Positions 27,783-36,701 of a DNA stretch of 64,000 bases are shown here, piece after piece. Source of the DNA: Methylovorus glucosotrophus (lineage in GTDB: Bacteria > Pseudomonadota > Gammaproteobacteria > Burkholderiales > Methylophilaceae); contig NZ_VMSE01000001.1 in the NCBI RefSeq assembly GCF_009858335.1, positions 310,001 to 374,000 on the forward strand, written 5' to 3'. The notes under the pieces were generated by a model. It saw only the letters and a list, made by a program, of their open reading frames with translations. It made no database searches and had not been told where the DNA came from. Both the position numbers and the translations under genes were made by a program. Within the stretch, counting starts at the first letter, position 1. Each line of letters begins with the position of its first letter.

Positions 27783-29398
27783 ATGATTGCGATACTTGAA
27801 GCCAAACGTGCAGGATTGCTTACCCGGGAGCATTGGGTGGCAAATATTGTGTCTGGTGTCATAGTCGGTGTAGTGGCGTTGCCACTGGCCATGGCCTTTG
27901 CCATTGCTTCCGGCGCCAAACCCGAGCAAGGCTTGTACACCGCGATCATCGCCGGAGCCTTGACCTCACTTTTTGGCGGAAGCCGCCTGCAGATAGCCGG
28001 GCCCACCGGTGCCTTTATTGTCATTCTGTCGGGGATTACCGCACAGTACGGTATCTCAGGTTTGCAGATTGCCACGCTGATGGCGGGATTCATGCTCATT
28101 GGCATGGGCCTGGCGCGTATGGGCGGTGTTATCCGTTATATCCCGGATCCCGTCATCATTGGCTTTACCAGCGGCATTGCTGTCATTATCTTCGTCGGGC
28201 AGTGGAAAGACTTTCTCGGCCTGCCTGTGCAACCGGGTGCGGAGCACTTTCACCAGAAGCTCTGGCATCTGCTGCAGTCCATTCCGCAGACCCATGTTCC
28301 CACGTTGCTCCTGGCTGCATTCACACTGATCGTCCTGCTGTATTCGCCGCGCGTGCTAAAGCGTATTCCGGCGCCCCTGGTCGCCATGCTGGCGGCAACT
28401 CTGCTGCATGCCGCTCTGGGGCTGGTTGGCGTAGCCACCATAGGCAGTGCCTTCGGCGGTATACCGCAACAATTGCCGCAATTTGCCTGGCCGGAGACCA
28501 GCCTGTCTGAAGTGCTTCATCTGATCGGGCCCGCCTTTACCATAGCTTTGCTGGGGGCGATTGAATCCCTGCTATCTGCCGTGGTGGCCGATGGCATGGC
28601 AGGAACCCGCCATAATTCGAATCAGGAGCTGGTGGGCCAGGGCATTGCCAATATCTTCTCCCCACTGTTTGGCGGCTTTGCTTCCACCGGGGCGATTGCC
28701 CGTACGGCGACCAATATCCGCAATGGGGCCACCAGTCCGCTCTCTGGGCTGGTGCATGCACTCACCTTGCTGTTGATTGTATTGATACTGGCGCCGCTGG
28801 CGGCGCATATTCCCTTGTGCGCGTTGTCGGCCATTCTGTTTGTGGTGGCGTGGAACATGAGTGAAATAGGGCGCTTCCGCCATATGCTGACGACGGCTCC
28901 CCGTGCGGATGTGGCAGTGCTGCTGATTACCTTCTTGCTGACGGTCTTTGGCGATCTGGTGATTGCGGTCAATATTGGCGTATTGCTGGCTGCTCTGCTG
29001 TTCATGAAGCGCATGTCCGATGCCGTGGTACTTACTCAGCAGACCGATGAGCAAGTGCAGCAGCATGCCGCTCACCATGGCTACACCTTGCCGCCACAAA
29101 CCGTGGTGTTCGATATGGAAGGGCCTTTTTCTTTGCTGCTGCCGAGCGGCTGGAAACCACGCTTGAGCATGTGCATGCCCATGCACGCTTGCTGGTGTTG
29201 CGATTGGAGCATGTGCCGTTTGTGGATGCCACGGGTATGCAGGCTTTGTGGGATTTGCGCGATACCTGCAATAAACACGATACGCGCCTGGTGTTATGTG
29301 GAATGCGTACTAATGTGCGTTACAAACTGCAACGCGCTGGCTTGTTAGGCCAGCTGGGCGCAGCCAATGTCATTGATGATCTGACGCAACTGACATAA
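27783..29398 (+). pseudogene. SulP-family anion transporter, frameshifted before the STAS domain
   Basis: The transporter part is complete: VSGVIVGVVALPLAMAFAIA near the start, SRLQIAGPTGAFIVILSG, and about ten to twelve membrane helices up to residue 440. At the short linker the reading frame breaks. The frame from 27783 reads GPFSLLLPSGWK and runs on into a Cys/Met-rich nonsense tail ending at 29348. The next frame reads FFAAAERLETTLEHV, then a good STAS domain (HARLLVLRLEHVPFVDATGM) ending at 29398. One extra T in the T5 run at 29126-29130 would restore a normal full-length protein. The cause may be a real deletion, a phase-variable run or an assembly error. ATG 27783 was chosen as start. 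Confidence 0.85.
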
Positions 29399-29520
29399 GT
29401 CCCGGCAACGCTTTTCAGAGCGGCATCTGACGGGTCTCCCGATAAATATCTCAACTTTTCAAGCCTGGCATGGTCGTACCTATGCTTGATTGATAATGTT
29501 GATATAAAAAGGAGAAGACG

Positions 29521-29886
29521 ATGCAAGCTATGAAAACCCTGACTGCTGCCGCTATTCTGATGTTGGCTGGCAATGCCATGGCCGCCGAGGTGAGTGTTCC
29601 CCAACCACGTGCGGGCCAATGGAGCAGTATGGTCGCAATACTTGACCATCTGGATAATCACTACCTCATCAAAACAGGCGTTTACGATGATGTGAGTGCA
29701 TGCTCCGAAGCTGTCCAATACATGGCAGGTAACGTGAACAAAGGCGGTGGCTTCATCTGGACCAACCGTGACCAGAGCGTGATTGAATTTGACGCGACCA
29801 CAGATAAAGCCCCTAACAAGGCAAAAGTGCTGGAGCTGCGTTGCGTGCTGGAGCCATTCTCCCCCGAGCTGGTGAAGAAGTATTAA
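29521..29886 (+). CDS. Small secreted hypothetical protein
   Basis: A 121-residue protein with a signal peptide (about 22 residues, ending NAMAA) and a mature part of about 100 residues. Two cysteines (SACSEAV and ELRCVLEP) may form a disulfide in the periplasm. AAAGGAGAAG provides the ribosome-binding site, and a strong bidirectional terminator follows. I recognise no domain. It could equally be annotated from the internal Met at codon 4. Confidence 0.7.
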   Translation: MQAMKTLTAAAILMLAGNAMAAEVSVPQPRAGQWSSMVAILDHLDNHYLIKTGVYDDVSACSEAVQYMAGNVNKGGGFIWTNRDQSVIEFDATTDKAPNKAKVLELRCVLEPFSPELVKKY

Positions 29887-29940
29887 GCACTGACAGCCAA
29901 GGCCTGAATCGGCATCACTGGATTCAGGCTGCACGCCAAT

Positions 29941-29978
29941 AAAAAACCCCGGAAAGGTAAAAATTTCCGGGGTTTTTT
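29941..29978. terminator. Bidirectional rho-independent terminator
   Basis: A6 CCCCGGAAA ... TTTCCGGGG T6 gives a stem flanked by A- and T-tracts on both sides. It can serve both the plus-strand small secreted protein and the minus-strand fae-like gene, which converge here. Confidence 0.92.
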
Positions 29979-30038
29979 GATGCTGGGAGTCTCAGCGCAT
30001 AATGCCTGGACTTCCTTCTTAAAGCTCAGCGAGGATGA

Positions 30039-30590
30039 TTACTTCTGATCCCAGCTGTCTTCCCACATGCAGTGCTTGATCTTGTGACGATTGGCGATCA
30101 GTTCATCAATGGTCGGCTCATCGTTCAGTGCACGCTTGATGGCGAGCTTGGTGGCATCGTAGTTGTTCTTGTACATGTCTGCCTTGTCCAGCGTGCCTTC
30201 CTTGGCCAGGGCTGCACAGCCCGGATCAATCCATACCAGGCTGATGATGCACAGGTCGTTGACTTGGTCCTTGGGGATAATGCCTTCGATCACACAGTCC
30301 AGAATCGCATCAGCGGTCGCGGCTTGTACCAGGCCACCGAACAGTTCGATGTTGGTGGAATCCTTCAGCGTGACTTTAGGCACCATCATGGTGGCAGGGC
30401 GTACCAGCTGGTTGATGTCGCGTACGGCGAACATGGCAGTGTGACCCTTGCTCTGCGCCATCATGTTGGCAAATGCGGTACCTACTGGGCCGTCTACAGC
30501 GCCAATGACGATTTCTGGCATCGCTGCAGTAACGTCTTTACCTTCGCTGAATACGGTAGCTTCACCAGCTTTCATGATAATTTTTGACAT
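30039..30590 (-). CDS. Formaldehyde-activating-enzyme (Fae) family paralogue
   Basis: A 183-residue member of the Fae family, whose classical members condense formaldehyde with tetrahydromethanopterin in methylotrophs. The conserved frame is present: IGAVDGPVGTAFANMM, PKVTLKDSTN, CVIEGIIPKDQVNDLCII, and NYDATKLAIKRALNDEP. The family's conserved AHIDLIIG segment, with the His regarded as catalytic, reads AAMPEIVIG here, so that His is replaced by Met. The C-terminus (KHCMWEDSWDQK) also differs. It therefore looks like a paralogue (Fae2/Fae3 type), not the main Fae, and its activity is uncertain. The start at 30590 has AAAGGAA upstream. No methanopterin-pathway genes lie nearby. Confidence 0.85.
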   Translation of the reverse strand: MSKIIMKAGEATVFSEGKDVTAAMPEIVIGAVDGPVGTAFANMMAQSKGHTAMFAVRDINQLVRPATMMVPKVTLKDSTNIELFGGLVQAATADAILDCVIEGIIPKDQVNDLCIISLVWIDPGCAALAKEGTLDKADMYKNNYDATKLAIKRALNDEPTIDELIANRHKIKHCMWEDSWDQK

Positions 30591-30693
30591 GCGGAATTCC
30601 TTTTGTGGGATAAGAAAAAGAGGGGTTTGAAGAAAATCTTGACCCTGCATTTTACCCAAGCGGGCAGGGTGGGGCAAACAGTCGTTGCGGGGC

Positions 30694-31137
30694 TTACAGC
30701 GTAAGGATCATGTCGCAATGCGGGATGCCCGCATCCATGTAGACTGCGCTGCACACCACAAAACCGGCTTTCTGGTAAAACGCGATGGCATGGGTTTGCG
30801 CGGAAAGTTTTACTTCGCGCAGGCCCAGATGGCTGCAATGCATGACGGCTTTATCGAGCAGTGCCCGGCCAACCCCATGGCCGCGCCACCCAGGCATCAC
30901 CGCCATGCGGCCAATATGTCCATCCGGCAGTATGCGCGCGCAACCGATCACCTCATGGCCAAAGGTGCAGGCCAGCAGATGGTGGGCCTCTTCATCCAGC
31001 CCGTCCCACTCCAGTGATTCTGGCACCTGTTGTTCCTGCATGAACACCGTGCGGCGCACATACATCAGGGATGCCCCTGCCTGCTGCCAGCACACTGGCT
31101 TGATAATGTAACCAGGGCAGGTATTACTCGGAGGCAT
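30694..31137 (-). CDS. GNAT-family N-acetyltransferase
   Basis: A 147-residue acetyltransferase resembling the ElaA/small GNAT type. The acetyl-CoA-binding A motif is RMAVMPGWRGHGVGRALLDK, preceded by the strand EVIGCARILPDGHIG and followed by ALLDKAVMHC and SAQTHAIAFYQKAGFVV. The substrate is unknown. The chosen start (31137) lies inside the end of the upstream lipoprotein gene, a 14-base overlap that suggests coupling. A longer frame continues upstream but reads antisense-like, low-quality protein across the lipoprotein gene, so it was not used. Confidence 0.82.
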   Translation of the reverse strand: MPPSNTCPGYIIKPVCWQQAGASLMYVRRTVFMQEQQVPESLEWDGLDEEAHHLLACTFGHEVIGCARILPDGHIGRMAVMPGWRGHGVGRALLDKAVMHCSHLGLREVKLSAQTHAIAFYQKAGFVVCSAVYMDAGIPHCDMILTL

Positions 31138-31306
31138 GCTCAATCTGCTCGCGCTGTGCCTGCTCCGATTGCTGCAGGGTATTTTCCACCTGCTTGGCTT
31201 TATCCAGCGCCGCACGCGCTTCTTCCGCGACTTTGGGCGTGCTGTGATCCGGCTCGGGGCTGCATGCAACAAGCAGTAATGCGCCAAGGATAATGAGGAT
31301 TTTCAT
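31124..31306 (-). CDS. Small lipoprotein
   Basis: A 60-residue protein with a type II signal peptide (MKILIILGALLLVACSPEPD; the lipobox LVAC puts the lipidated Cys at 15). The remaining 45 residues are a charged, probably coiled-coil helix (ARAALDKAKQVENTLQQSEQ). GAAGGAG lies seven bases upstream of the start, a strong site. The gene overlaps the GNAT gene downstream by 14 bases. It resembles small envelope spacer lipoproteins, but no function can be assigned. Confidence 0.75.
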   Translation of the reverse strand: MKILIILGALLLVACSPEPDHSTPKVAEEARAALDKAKQVENTLQQSEQAQREQIEHASE

Positions 31307-31394
31307 GCTTGCTCCTTCGTGTTGCGGGCTTGCGGCCAGTCAGGCTTGCAGGCATCATGCCGTTTTGCCATGTTACCAACTCAGGAAAGTGTGT

Positions 31395-31775
31395 ATGAAC
31401 AAATTTTTCAGTCTGATCGGTCGTCTGCTGCTGGCGCAAATTTATCTGGTTTCCATCATTATCCAATTGATGCTGATTTTCAAGAATCCGGATGGTTATT
31501 CGGCATATCAGGACTTTCTGGCACAACACGGACTGGGCACCATATTCGCTCCCATCATGATACTGGTTCAACTGGTGGCAGGTAGCCTGTTATTCCTGGG
31601 CTTCAAAACCCGTGGCGCGGCGATTACCCTGGCCATTTATTCCGTATTTGTCGCGGTCATACTCAAGTTCAATGAACCTATCGTCTTTATGCAGTACATG
31701 GCGATTGCGGGTGGCATGATCATTCTCGCGGTTAATCCCAAAACGGCGTTCAGCCTGGACAACCTCAAAAAGTAA
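31395..31775 (+). CDS. DoxX-family membrane protein
   Basis: A 126-residue protein with four predicted membrane helices. The family pattern is visible in GRLLLAQIYLVSIIIQLMLI, then LVQLVAGSLLFLGFKTRGAA and a last helix AIAGGMIILAVNP. DoxX-like proteins are associated with quinone or thiol redox processes, but this subgroup has no assigned reaction. The start at 31395 is set by CAGGAAAG upstream. A terminator follows the gene. Confidence 0.8.
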   Translation: MNKFFSLIGRLLLAQIYLVSIIIQLMLIFKNPDGYSAYQDFLAQHGLGTIFAPIMILVQLVAGSLLFLGFKTRGAAITLAIYSVFVAVILKFNEPIVFMQYMAIAGGMIILAVNPKTAFSLDNLKK

Positions 31776-31798
31776 CAGGCAAGTGAGTACTTCTGCAT

Positions 31799-31828
31799 AA
31801 AAAAGCCCCGCAATGCGGGGCTTTTTTT
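31799..31828. terminator. Bidirectional terminator between doxX-like gene and ispH
   Basis: A-rich AAAAGCCCCGC, loop AAT, and GCGGGGCTTTTTTT make a stable stem between the two converging genes. Confidence 0.92.
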
Positions 31829-31849
31829 ATAGGTTTTTTTGGGTTTATT

Positions 31850-32776
31850 TCAGGCGGATTTGAGGTTTTTAGGCAGTTGGAATACCACATTCTCAACCAC
31901 ACCCTGCAACTCCGTGACCTGGGCCGCGCCCATTTCCTGCAGGCGCTGGATGACTTCTTTCACCAGAATCTCGGGTGCGGAGGCGCCAGCGGAAACACCG
32001 ATTCGCTTTTTGCCTGCAAGCCACTCGGCGTTCAGGTAGCTGGCGTTATCGACCATGTAAGACTCGATGCCCTGGTTCTGCGCCACTTCACGCAAGCGGT
32101 TTGAGTTGGAGCTATTCGGTGAACCCACCACGATCACCAGATCGCAATCCTTGGCCATCGCCTTCACGGCATCTTGCCGGTTTTGCGTGGCATAGCAGAT
32201 GGAGTCGCTTTTGGGCGCGCTGATGAGGGGGAATTTGTCCTTGAGGGCGGTGACGATAGATGCAGCGTCATCAATGGAGAGCGTCGTCTGCGTGACATAG
32301 GCGAGTTTGGCCGGGTCTTTGACCTGAAGGCTATCCACGTCTTCCGGTTTTTCCACCAGATACATGCCGCCGTCGGACTGGCCCATGGTGCCTTCTACTT
32401 CAGGGTGGCCCTTGTGACCGATCATGACTATCTCTTTGCCATCCTGACGCATTTTGGCGACTTCATTATGGACTTTGGTAACCAGCGGGCAGGTGGCATC
32501 AAATACGCGCAGACCGCGCGCCTCGGCGTCTGTTCGGACTTCGCGCGACACACCGTGTGCGCTGAAAATCACGGTATTGCCTGGCGGGACTTCTTCGAGT
32601 TCTTCGATAAACACGGCGCCCTTGCGCTTGAGTTCATCCACGACAAATTTGTTATGCACGACTTCGTGGCGCACGTAGATGGGCGCGCCAAATTTCTCCA
32701 GCGCCTGCTCCACAATGATGATGGCGCGATCGACGCCGGCACAGAAGCCGCGCGGGTTGGCAAGTACGATATCCAT
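31850..32776 (-). CDS. ispH: 4-hydroxy-3-methylbut-2-enyl diphosphate reductase
   Basis: Last enzyme of the MEP isoprenoid pathway, producing IPP and DMAPP. The 308-residue protein starts with the family motif [19 protein letters not shown] and has the three [4Fe-4S] ligands at Cys12, Cys96 (DATCPLV) and Cys194 ([10 protein letters not shown]). [14 protein letters not shown] and [13 protein letters not shown] complete the active-site loops, and VVHNKFVV contains the substrate-binding His. It is followed downstream by a terminator shared with the doxX-like gene. Confidence 0.97.
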   Translation of the reverse strand: MDIVLANPRGFCAGVDRAIIIVEQALEKFGAPIYVRHEVVHNKFVVDELKRKGAVFIEELEEVPPGNTVIFSAHGVSREVRTDAEARGLRVFDATCPLVTKVHNEVAKMRQDGKEIVMIGHKGHPEVEGTMGQSDGGMYLVEKPEDVDSLQVKDPAKLAYVTQTTLSIDDAASIVTALKDKFPLISAPKSDSICYATQNRQDAVKAMAKDCDLVIVVGSPNSSNSNRLREVAQNQGIESYMVDNASYLNAEWLAGKKRIGVSAGASAPEILVKEVIQRLQEMGAAQVTELQGVVENVVFQLPKNLKSA

Positions 32777-32824
32777 AGAGTGTCTTCGATTCAGCTTAAC
32801 AATGATGGGCAGCCCATGGCTGCC

Positions 32825-33742
32825 CTAGTTGCCCAGCCAGTGGGCAAAGGTTAACAGCAACAGCAGGCCGACCAGCAAGACCAGCACGCGCCAGACCAGA
32901 CCGACCGCGCTTTTCAGATAATCGGCATCGGCCTCATCACCCAGGCCGAGCTCCGGACGGAACTGCAATACGCCGCGATATGGCAGCGGCTCACCCAATC
33001 TTACGCCCAGGGCACCTGCGCCACTCGCCAGAATGATCCCCAGGGATTGCTCTGGCCAGCCAGCAGCCTGTGTGCGCCAGCAATAAACGGCATCTTCAAA
33101 GTCACCCACAATGGCAAAACAGGCGCCCGAAATACGAATAGGCAGCCAGTCCAGCCACTCGAATGCGCGATGGGCGAAACGATGGAAGTGGTTATCCAGA
33201 TGGGGTTCCCAGCTTTGCATGAAAAGGTGCGAAAGCCGATAAAGCAGAGCGCCGCCGGGGCCCAGCAGCACAAACCAGAAAATAGGTCCAAACAGCCCCT
33301 GGTGGGCGCGGCGTAGTGTGGTTTCAATGCTGACACGGGCGACTTCAGCAGCATTGTAATGGCTGGTTTCCAGCGGGGGCTCCCACTGGCTGAGCAGTGT
33401 GCGGGCTTCATCTATGTTTTTGTCAGCAAGGGCGGTGGCAATGCGCTCGGCGCGCTGGCTGAACCGGCTGAAGCGCAGGATGAGGTAGAGCACGGCAATG
33501 CCGAACACCATGCCAATGATGACGTTAAGCTCCATCAGGCCGTAATAAAGAAAGCCGATGACGATGGAAGGCAGCAGGGCGCCCAGGGTCCAGGCTACAA
33601 CGCCGTGCCGGTTTTTCCCGCCATTGAAGTTGCGTTCCAGCAATTGTGCATAAGGCGTGCAAATATGAAAAAGCCAGTCCAGGCTTTTATGCGGGCGGTA
33701 GTAACTGAGAGCGAGCGCGCTGACCAGAACAATGAAATTCAT
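32825..33742 (-). CDS. CobD/CbiB-family membrane protein
   Basis: A 305-residue polytopic membrane protein related to CobD/CbiB (adenosylcobinamide-phosphate synthase). Recognisable elements are GGKNRHGVVAWTLG, ALADKNIDEARTLLSQW, and EVARVSIETTLRRAHQGLFG, the last equivalent to the CbiB segment V-[AS]-[RE]-T-[VI]-E-[NT]. In betaproteobacteria this subgroup occurs without cobalamin-synthesis neighbours and also resembles AmpE, so cobalamin synthesis is doubtful. The start overlaps the end of the preceding membrane-anchored gene by four bases (ATGA). Confidence 0.75.
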   Translation of the reverse strand: MNFIVLVSALALSYYRPHKSLDWLFHICTPYAQLLERNFNGGKNRHGVVAWTLGALLPSIVIGFLYYGLMELNVIIGMVFGIAVLYLILRFSRFSQRAERIATALADKNIDEARTLLSQWEPPLETSHYNAAEVARVSIETTLRRAHQGLFGPIFWFVLLGPGGALLYRLSHLFMQSWEPHLDNHFHRFAHRAFEWLDWLPIRISGACFAIVGDFEDAVYCWRTQAAGWPEQSLGIILASGAGALGVRLGEPLPYRGVLQFRPELGLGDEADADYLKSAVGLVWRVLVLLVGLLLLLTFAHWLGN

Positions 33743-34272
33743 GGAGATGCATCCTGCGGTTCATGCGATAACGGCATTTCTACCCGTAATACGCTGTTTT
33801 CGAAAATTTCCAGCGTAGGTAATTGTAATGAAGAGTGGTGCTGATTCGTATAGTCCAATAGGGCACCGTAGGTTTTGCCATAGGCGAGCAGCGGGTGCGC
33901 CTTGATGCTGACAGCCACCACTTCACGTTTGGGAATGGTCGCGCTTTTAAGCGGAGATTGCAGCTTTGCATCTGCTGGAATCATATAGCCGGTGCGTGCC
34001 AGCAAGTCGGCGGGCTTGGTTTTGCGGGGGTCGGTCATGACCAGAGTAACTTCAGCGCCGTGGCTGATACCTTGTCTGTCCAGCTCCTGCTTGACCTCTG
34101 CCAGCGTTTCGCCGAGTTTGGAATAAACACCCTGCGCCTCCAGATACGCATAGTGATAATCACCGGCCTGTTCAATCTGCAGCTTGGGGGTGCTGAAAAG
34201 CCCCCACCACCACAGCATGGCAGTAATGGGCAGAATGAAGGCGATAAAAATAATGGGTAGCTGTTTTTTCAC
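33739..34272 (-). CDS. Membrane-anchored GyrI-like domain protein
   Basis: About 177 residues. An N-terminal hydrophobic helix (LPIIFIAFILPITAMLWWWG) anchors a soluble domain that reads like a GyrI/SOUL-type small-molecule-binding fold: YAYLEAQGVYSKLGETLAEV and KREVVAVSIKAHPLLAYGKT, the second a typical beta-alpha repeat of that family. The GTG start at 34272 is inferred because it opens directly on the membrane helix; the upstream continuation is poor and lacks a signal. Its stop overlaps the CobD/CbiB-like gene by four bases, so the two work together, possibly in binding a small ligand. No ligand is known. Confidence 0.62.
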   Translation of the reverse strand: MKKQLPIIFIAFILPITAMLWWWGLFSTPKLQIEQAGDYHYAYLEAQGVYSKLGETLAEVKQELDRQGISHGAEVTLVMTDPRKTKPADLLARTGYMIPADAKLQSPLKSATIPKREVVAVSIKAHPLLAYGKTYGALLDYTNQHHSSLQLPTLEIFENSVLRVEMPLSHEPQDASP

Positions 34273-34372
34273 GGGTATAGGTGCTTGAGGCGGGTGGCGG
34301 CATGAGAAGCAATAATCAAGGTAAAAGATACCACAACCCTGCCTGCCTTGCACTGATTCAGCTTACGCCTAT

Positions 34373-34401
34373 TCGTTTGTGCTGGCCTTAGTTGCTATAA
34401 T
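34373..34401 (+). promoter_or_regulatory. Possible promoter of purU
   Basis: A perfect TATAAT at 34396-34401 lies 40 bp ahead of the purU start. The -35 position (34373-34378) reads TCGTTT and is poor. The rest of the gap shows nothing else. Confidence 0.4.
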
Positions 34402-34440
34402 CCTGTTTTTTCGAAAAAAGACGGCATCGCCGACCTGACC

Positions 34441-35298
34441 ATGATGAAGAATACCGCCACATTGCTGGTGACCTGCCCGGACCAGAAAGGGATCGTTGCA
34501 GGTATTGCGGATTTTTTATACCGCCACAATGCCAATATCCTGCATGCTGACCAGCATCAGGACGCTGAAAACGGCCTGTTTTTGATGCGGGTTGAGTGGG
34601 ATCTCAGCGATTCTGCCATCAATGCCGATAATTTTTCTGAGCATTTCACGCCAATCGCCGAGCGTTTCAGCATGACCTGGCAGCTCAAGCTGGGTCAGAA
34701 GCGCACTCGCATGGCCATCATGGTGTCGCAATACGATCATTGCCTGGTCGATTTGCTGCACCGTCACCAAAGTGGTGAACTGGCTTGCGAGATTCCGCTG
34801 ATTGTCAGCAACCACCGCCATACCGAGCGACTGGCTGAGTACCATGGCATCCCTTTCCATTATGTGGAAGTTAACCGTGACAACAAGGCCGAAGCCGAAG
34901 CAAAGCAGTTCGCGTTGTTTGACCAATACGGCGTGGACCTCATCGTGCTGGCGCGTTACATGCAAATATTGTCGCCTGCTTTTGTGCAGCGGTATCCGCA
35001 GCGCATCATCAATATTCACCACTCCTTCCTGCCGGCGTTTATTGGCGCGCGTCCGTATCATCGGGCATTTGAGCGCGGCGTCAAACTGATCGGGGCGACC
35101 AGCCATTATGTGACCGAAGTGCTGGATGAAGGCCCGATTATCGAGCAGGACATTGCGCGTATTTCCCATCGCGACCAGGTGGAAGACCTGATTCAGAAGG
35201 GACGTGATCTGGAACGCGTGGTGCTGTCGCGCGCCGTGCGTTGGCACATTGAAAACCGTATCCTGCTTTACGCCAACAAGACGGTGATTTTTGATTAG
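34441..35298 (+). CDS. purU: Formyltetrahydrofolate deformylase
   Basis: Hydrolyses 10-formyl-tetrahydrofolate to formate and THF, balancing the one-carbon pool; in a methylotroph it could also feed formate to oxidation. The 285-residue protein has an N-terminal ACT domain (LLVTCPDQKGIVAGIADFLY) and a formyltransferase-type catalytic domain with NIHHSFLPAFIGARPYHRAF. The following stretch VKLIGATSHYVTEVLDEGPI contains the catalytic Asp region of the superfamily. The start could be the second ATG at 34444; there is no clear ribosome-binding site. A terminator follows. Confidence 0.93.
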   Translation: MMKNTATLLVTCPDQKGIVAGIADFLYRHNANILHADQHQDAENGLFLMRVEWDLSDSAINADNFSEHFTPIAERFSMTWQLKLGQKRTRMAIMVSQYDHCLVDLLHRHQSGELACEIPLIVSNHRHTERLAEYHGIPFHYVEVNRDNKAEAEAKQFALFDQYGVDLIVLARYMQILSPAFVQRYPQRIINIHHSFLPAFIGARPYHRAFERGVKLIGATSHYVTEVLDEGPIIEQDIARISHRDQVEDLIQKGRDLERVVLSRAVRWHIENRILLYANKTVIFD

Positions 35299-35338
35299 GC
35301 GGCTGCATTTAAGCGGCTACCAGTCGTAAAGCCAAACA

Positions 35339-35370
35339 AAAAAGCGAACGTGCAACCGTTCGCTTTTTTT
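35339..35370 (+). terminator. Terminator of purU / lysA
   Basis: AAAAAGCGAACG, loop TGCAAC, CGTTCGCTTTTTTT. The flanking A- and T-tracts would allow termination in both directions between the converging purU and lysA genes. Confidence 0.9.
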
Positions 35371-35391
35371 GTTGTTTGCAGATGGATGAGA

Positions 35392-36639
35392 TCAGTCTTT
35401 TACGACATTTTCCAGCGCAAACAGCTCGGCAATGGTTTCCCGCTTGCGGATCAGCTGATAGCTTGCACCATCCACCATGACTTCCGCCGCCCGGGGGCGA
35501 GTATTGTAATTGGAGCTCATGCTCATGCCGTAAGCGCCTGCCGACAGGATCGCCAGCAGATCGCCTTGCTTCAGGCCGAGTTCACGGTCATGGCCCAGAA
35601 AGTCGCCGCTTTCACAGACCGGGCCCACAATCTCGTATATCTCTTTGGGCGTGGCATCGGGGCTGACTTCGGCAATCTGGTGATAGGCATCGTAAAGCGC
35701 AGGCCGCATGAGGTCATTCATGGCGGCATCCACAATCGCAAAGTTCTTGGCTTCGGTGTGCTTGAGGTATTCCACACGCGTCAGCAAGGCGCCAGCATTC
35801 CCTACCAGTGCACGGCCAGGCTCAAACACCAGCTTGACCTTGCGATCACCCAGCTTCTTTAACATCGCCGCGGCATAGGCGGCAAAATCCGGTGGTGTTT
35901 CTTCGTTGTAGCAAATGCCGATACCACCACCTGCATCGATGTGGCGGATAGCAATGCCAGCTGCTTCCAGCTGGTCAACCAGCGCCAATACACGGTCAAA
36001 CGCATCCAGAAACGGCGACAGCTCAGTCAGCTGCGAGCCGATATGGCAATCCACGCCGTGCACGTCAATGTTGGGCATGGCCGCCGCCTGCTGATAAAGC
36101 GCCAGTGACTGCTCGTAGGCAACGCCGAACTTGTTGTTCTTAAGGCCAGTGGAAATATAAGGGTGGGTTTTGGCATCCACGTTAGGGTTGACCCGCAGCG
36201 ATACCGGGGCGATTTTGCCCATGCTGCCTGCCACCTCATTCAATCGTTCCAGCTCGGCTGCGGACTCCACATTGAAGCAGAAAATCCCCGCAGTCAGAGC
36301 AGCCCGCATTTCATCGGCGGTTTTACCCACGCCGGAAAACACCACTTTGGAGGCATCACCGCCCGCTGCCAGTACGCGCGCCAGCTCACCACCGGAGACA
36401 ATATCAAACCCGGCGCCCAGCTTGGCGAATACGCTCAGCACGCCCAGGCTGGGATTGGCTTTGACCGCAAAGCACACGAGGTGGTCTACCCCCGCAAAGC
36501 CTTGCTGAAAGTCGCGATAGGCCGTTTCCAGCGCCTGGCGCGAGTAGACGTAGCAAGGGGTGGAGAATTCCTCTGCCAACTGGTTCAGCGGCACTTGTTC
36601 GGCGTGCAGTTGGCCGTTCTTGAGTTGAAATGCGTTCAC
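35392..36639 (-). CDS. lysA: Diaminopimelate decarboxylase
   Basis: PLP enzyme that makes L-lysine from meso-diaminopimelate. In the 415-residue protein the PLP-binding Lys lies in VCFAVKANPSLGVLSVFAKL. The phosphate and substrate loops are HIDAGGGIGICYNEETPP, EPGRALVGNAGALLTRVEYL, and GPVCESGDFLGHDRELG, whose Cys acts across the dimer. The C-terminal GAYGMSMSSNYNTRPR is also diagnostic. It lies 62 bases downstream of lptM, the standard lptM-lysA order of proteobacteria. Confidence 0.97.
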   Translation of the reverse strand: MNAFQLKNGQLHAEQVPLNQLAEEFSTPCYVYSRQALETAYRDFQQGFAGVDHLVCFAVKANPSLGVLSVFAKLGAGFDIVSGGELARVLAAGGDASKVVFSGVGKTADEMRAALTAGIFCFNVESAAELERLNEVAGSMGKIAPVSLRVNPNVDAKTHPYISTGLKNNKFGVAYEQSLALYQQAAAMPNIDVHGVDCHIGSQLTELSPFLDAFDRVLALVDQLEAAGIAIRHIDAGGGIGICYNEETPPDFAAYAAAMLKKLGDRKVKLVFEPGRALVGNAGALLTRVEYLKHTEAKNFAIVDAAMNDLMRPALYDAYHQIAEVSPDATPKEIYEIVGPVCESGDFLGHDRELGLKQGDLLAILSAGAYGMSMSSNYNTRPRAAEVMVDGASYQLIRKRETIAELFALENVVKD

Positions 36640-36701
36640 GTGAGTTGATCTATGCCGTGTAGGTATAAGGGATTACAAAGAATTTCAGCTGCCAAACTGC
36701 A

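Noticed and set aside
29120..29140. Programmed -1 frameshifting at the SulP T-run
   Set aside because: A -1 shift would restore the frame, but the in-frame codons (CCT TTT TCT) do not form a proper slippery heptamer, and five Ts is short for transcriptional slippage. Mutation or a base-calling error is likelier.
31138..31287. N-terminal extension of the GNAT protein by 50 residues
   Set aside because: The added residues are basic, low-quality sequence lying over a better-supported lipoprotein gene in another frame.
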